Source: WS-9 sp036274595 (GTDB taxonomy: Bacteria; Eisenbacteria; RBG-16-71-46; SZUA-252). Taken from it: DNA of 64,000 bases. A model generated the notes under the pieces. That model had not been told where the DNA came from. It did no database searches and worked only from the letters and a program-made list of their open reading frames with translations. Location of the stretch: positions 1 to 64,000 of the forward strand of contig DASUFL010000053.1 in assembly GCA_036274595.1 (NCBI GenBank), written 5' to 3'. Made by a program: the position numbers and the translations under genes. This document shows positions 62,550 through 64,000 of the stretch, one piece after another; position 1 is the first letter of the stretch, and each line of letters opens with the position of its first letter.

Positions 62550-62578
62550 TTGTCAAACAGGCTGGCCCCGCGTAGTCT
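62550..62578 (+). promoter_or_regulatory. Sigma-70 type promoter for rnhA
   Basis: TTGTCA, 17 bases, TAGTCT, ending 7 bases before the rnhA ATG. Transcription would start at or next to the start codon, giving a leaderless mRNA. Confidence 0.65.
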
Positions 62579-62585
62579 GCGAGTG

Positions 62586-63005
62586 ATGAAGTACATCGTG
62601 CATACGGACGGCGCGGCCCGCGGGAACCCAGGCCCCTCGGCCATCGGCGTGGTCATCCAGGACGAGACCGGCCGCACCATCTGGGAGATGAGCCGTACGC
62701 TCGGCATCCACACGAACAACGAGGCCGAGTACCTCGCCCTCATCGCGGCCCTCCAGTACCTCAAAGAGTGCCGCGCCGCCGAGGCGGACCTCTATCTGGA
62801 CAGCGAGCTGGTGGTGAAGCAGGTCCTCGGCCAGTACAAGGTCAAGGAGCCTCGCCTCCGGTCGCTCCACGGCCGGGCCACGATGCTCCTCAATGCGGTG
62901 GCCAAGTACTCGCTCCGGCACGTGCCGCGCGCGAAGAACGCCCGCGCGGACGAGCTGGCGAACGAGGCTCTCGACGCCGAGGGCCGCGCGACACCGGGCG
63001 TCTGA
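62586..63005 (+). CDS. rnhA: Ribonuclease HI family protein
   Basis: The enzyme cleaves RNA in RNA-DNA hybrids. The 139-residue protein has the catalytic residues in order: Asp in VHTDGAARGNPGPSAIG, Glu in NNEAEYLALIAAL, Asp in LYLDSELVVKQVLGQY, and Asp in NARADELANEAL. The KVKEP stretch and lack of the basic protrusion resemble the shorter type found in Bacillus YpdQ/archaea. No ribosome site is seen upstream, which fits the leaderless reading. Confidence 0.94.
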   Translation: MKYIVHTDGAARGNPGPSAIGVVIQDETGRTIWEMSRTLGIHTNNEAEYLALIAALQYLKECRAAEADLYLDSELVVKQVLGQYKVKEPRLRSLHGRATMLLNAVAKYSLRHVPRAKNARADELANEALDAEGRATPGV

Positions 63006-63874
63006 TGGCCGCCTCAAGAGCCAACGCACTCCCTGCGCTTGCTGCCGCCGTCGCGAGCCTCGCGCTCGCAACGGGCTGCTCCAGCCGCGTCGATCGCGCG
63101 CGCACCGCGATCCAGGGTCAAATCGACAAGAACCTGAAAGCGCGGGCCGAGCGCGACTCCGCCACCTTCTGGTCCATCTTCACGCCCGACTATCGCTACC
63201 GCGCGTACGACGGCCAGGTGGTCTCGCGCGAGGAGGCGGCGCGCGGATTCATGCAGAGCCTGAACGACGAGGTGGATGTTCGCCCCGACACCAAGATCAC
63301 GATCGACAGCCTTTCGGTCCGCGGCGACACCGCGATCGTCTACACGCGCCAGCACTACGCGCGTTCGGAGCGCGCCGCGGACTCGTCCGTTCAGGAGCTG
63401 GTCACGAACGTCACGCACCGCGAGCGCTGGGTGCACACGGCGCAGGGATGGAGGGTCCAGTACCTCGAGGAGATCGACGAGGGTCCGTTCCTGCTCGACG
63501 GGCAGCCGGTGCGGGTGGATTCGCGGGGCCGCCGCTTCCTGCGCGCGTACTGGGATCGTGGCATCGGCGGCTTGGAGAAGGCCTACTGGACGTCGCGCAC
63601 CGCGAATCCAGAGCAGATTCCGTTCGAGGAGGGCACCCTCAACGATCTCGGGTACCGGCTCCTCACGATGGGCCAGGTTGATGACGCGATCGCAGTGCTC
63701 CGGCTCAATACCGATGCCTATCCGAAGTCACCGAATGCGTTCAACAGCCTGGGCGAGGCGTACCGGCTCAAGGGAGACAAGACCCTCGCGGTCCGCGCCT
63801 ATCGCCATTCACTCGAGCTGAACCCCGAGAATCCCACCGCCATCCAAGCCCTCGAAGAACTGGGACATCTCTAG
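63005..63874 (+). CDS. Lipoprotein with SnoaL/NTF2-like domain and C-terminal TPR
   Basis: The 289-residue protein has a lipoprotein signal (AVASLALATGCSSR; lipobox LATGC, lipidated Cys ~25). Residues ~35-165 (AIQGQIDKNLKARAERDSAT, FWSIFTPDYRYRAYDGQVVS, ITIDSLSVRGDTAIVYTRQH, HRERWVHTAQGWRVQYLEEI) have the layout of an NTF2/SnoaL-like (DUF4440) domain. The C-terminal part has two TPR units (DDAIAVLRLNTDAYPKSPNA, LAVRAYRHSLELNPENPTAI). The start overlaps the rnhA stop (TGATG). Function is unknown; the TPR suggests protein binding in the periplasm. Confidence 0.83.
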   Translation: MAASRANALPALAAAVASLALATGCSSRVDRARTAIQGQIDKNLKARAERDSATFWSIFTPDYRYRAYDGQVVSREEAARGFMQSLNDEVDVRPDTKITIDSLSVRGDTAIVYTRQHYARSERAADSSVQELVTNVTHRERWVHTAQGWRVQYLEEIDEGPFLLDGQPVRVDSRGRRFLRAYWDRGIGGLEKAYWTSRTANPEQIPFEEGTLNDLGYRLLTMGQVDDAIAVLRLNTDAYPKSPNAFNSLGEAYRLKGDKTLAVRAYRHSLELNPENPTAIQALEELGHL

Positions 63875-63899
63875 ATCCAACCGCCGGGGGGCGATCCAC

Positions 63900-64000
63900 G
63901 TGACCGATCTCAATCCGCAGCGCGAGCAGATGGCCGACGAGTCCATGGTGCGCAACCTGGAAGCCCAGGCGAACGCCATCTGGCCCCAGGAAGCCCCGCT
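63900..64000 (+). CDS. N-terminus of a probable SAM-dependent methyltransferase (cut by window edge)
   Basis: The GTG start (VTDLNPQREQMADESMVRNL followed by EAQANAIWPQE) begins 25 bases after the lipoprotein gene and is open to the window end (33 codons). The REQMADESMVRNLxAQAxAIWPQE pattern is recalled from class I methyltransferases, but the SAM motif itself is outside the window, so the call is tentative. Confidence 0.5.
   Translation, partial: MTDLNPQREQMADESMVRNLEAQANAIWPQEAP

Overview
The window comes from a GC-rich Gram-negative bacterium. Evidence for an outer membrane is a PilQ secretin, an LpxL/HtrB-type acyltransferase, a lipoprotein and a beta-barrel protein. DUF2723, DUF5683 and DUF3467 family proteins, together with a type IV pilus locus using sigma-54 promoters, fit an FCB-group lineage (for example Candidatus Eisenbacteria) or a deltaproteobacterium-like organism. 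No taxonomic marker is decisive, so this placement is inference. Gene density is high, most genes are on the + strand, and 1-4 base stop/start overlaps (ATGA, GTGA, TTGA) are common.

Bases 1-18.5 kb form a type IV pilus region. A truncated major-pilin gene is followed by a terminator. Next comes a sigma-54-type promoter and a coupled ABC transporter/TPR-like/prepilin-peptidase operon. A second sigma-54-type site precedes a minor-pilin operon encoding GspH/FimT-like, PilV-like and PilW-like proteins and two tandem PilX-like proteins. The PilW-like protein carries a seven-repeat FG-GAP domain. Two glycosyltransferase-like membrane protein genes lie on the - strand. A third sigma-54-type site precedes pilMNOPQ.

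18.5-29.4 kb is mostly housekeeping: shikimate kinase, rsmD, coaD, an aminotransferase, an FmdB zinc ribbon protein, NAD-type isocitrate dehydrogenase, obg, a HEAT-repeat protein, dprA, an acyltransferase, a DUF3467 protein, and a histidine-kinase-like protein that lacks the phospho-acceptor His.

29.4-35.2 kb holds tRNA-Phe, tRNA-Thr, glmM, glmS, ridA, a selenocysteine-containing selD and, just after it, tRNA-Sec. The protein factors for selenocysteine insertion (SelA, SelB) are not in the window. 35.2-42.5 kb contains lepA, lepB, hemW, and a CIRCE-controlled hrcA-grpE-dnaJ-rsmE cluster without dnaK. 42.5-49.3 kb is a macromolecular-synthesis block, rpsU-mutS2-dnaG-rpoD, followed by two tRNAs.

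49.3-59 kb encodes a coiled-coil zinc-ribbon protein, a heterodimeric ABC exporter with one predicted degenerate ATP site, and an inositol monophosphatase-YciI fusion. It also encodes a respiratory operon with Rieske protein, b6-type cytochrome b, an 11-heme cytochrome and a 4-heme cytochrome. The last 5 kb holds an outer-membrane beta-barrel gene with a sigma-54-type site and a - strand block of nitronate monooxygenase-like gene, aroC and a hypothetical gene. It ends with rnhA, a TPR lipoprotein and the start of a probable methyltransferase.

The best candidates for undescribed biology are the minor-pilin operon, the Rieske/b/multiheme operon, the pseudo-histidine kinase and the selD-tRNA-Sec pair.
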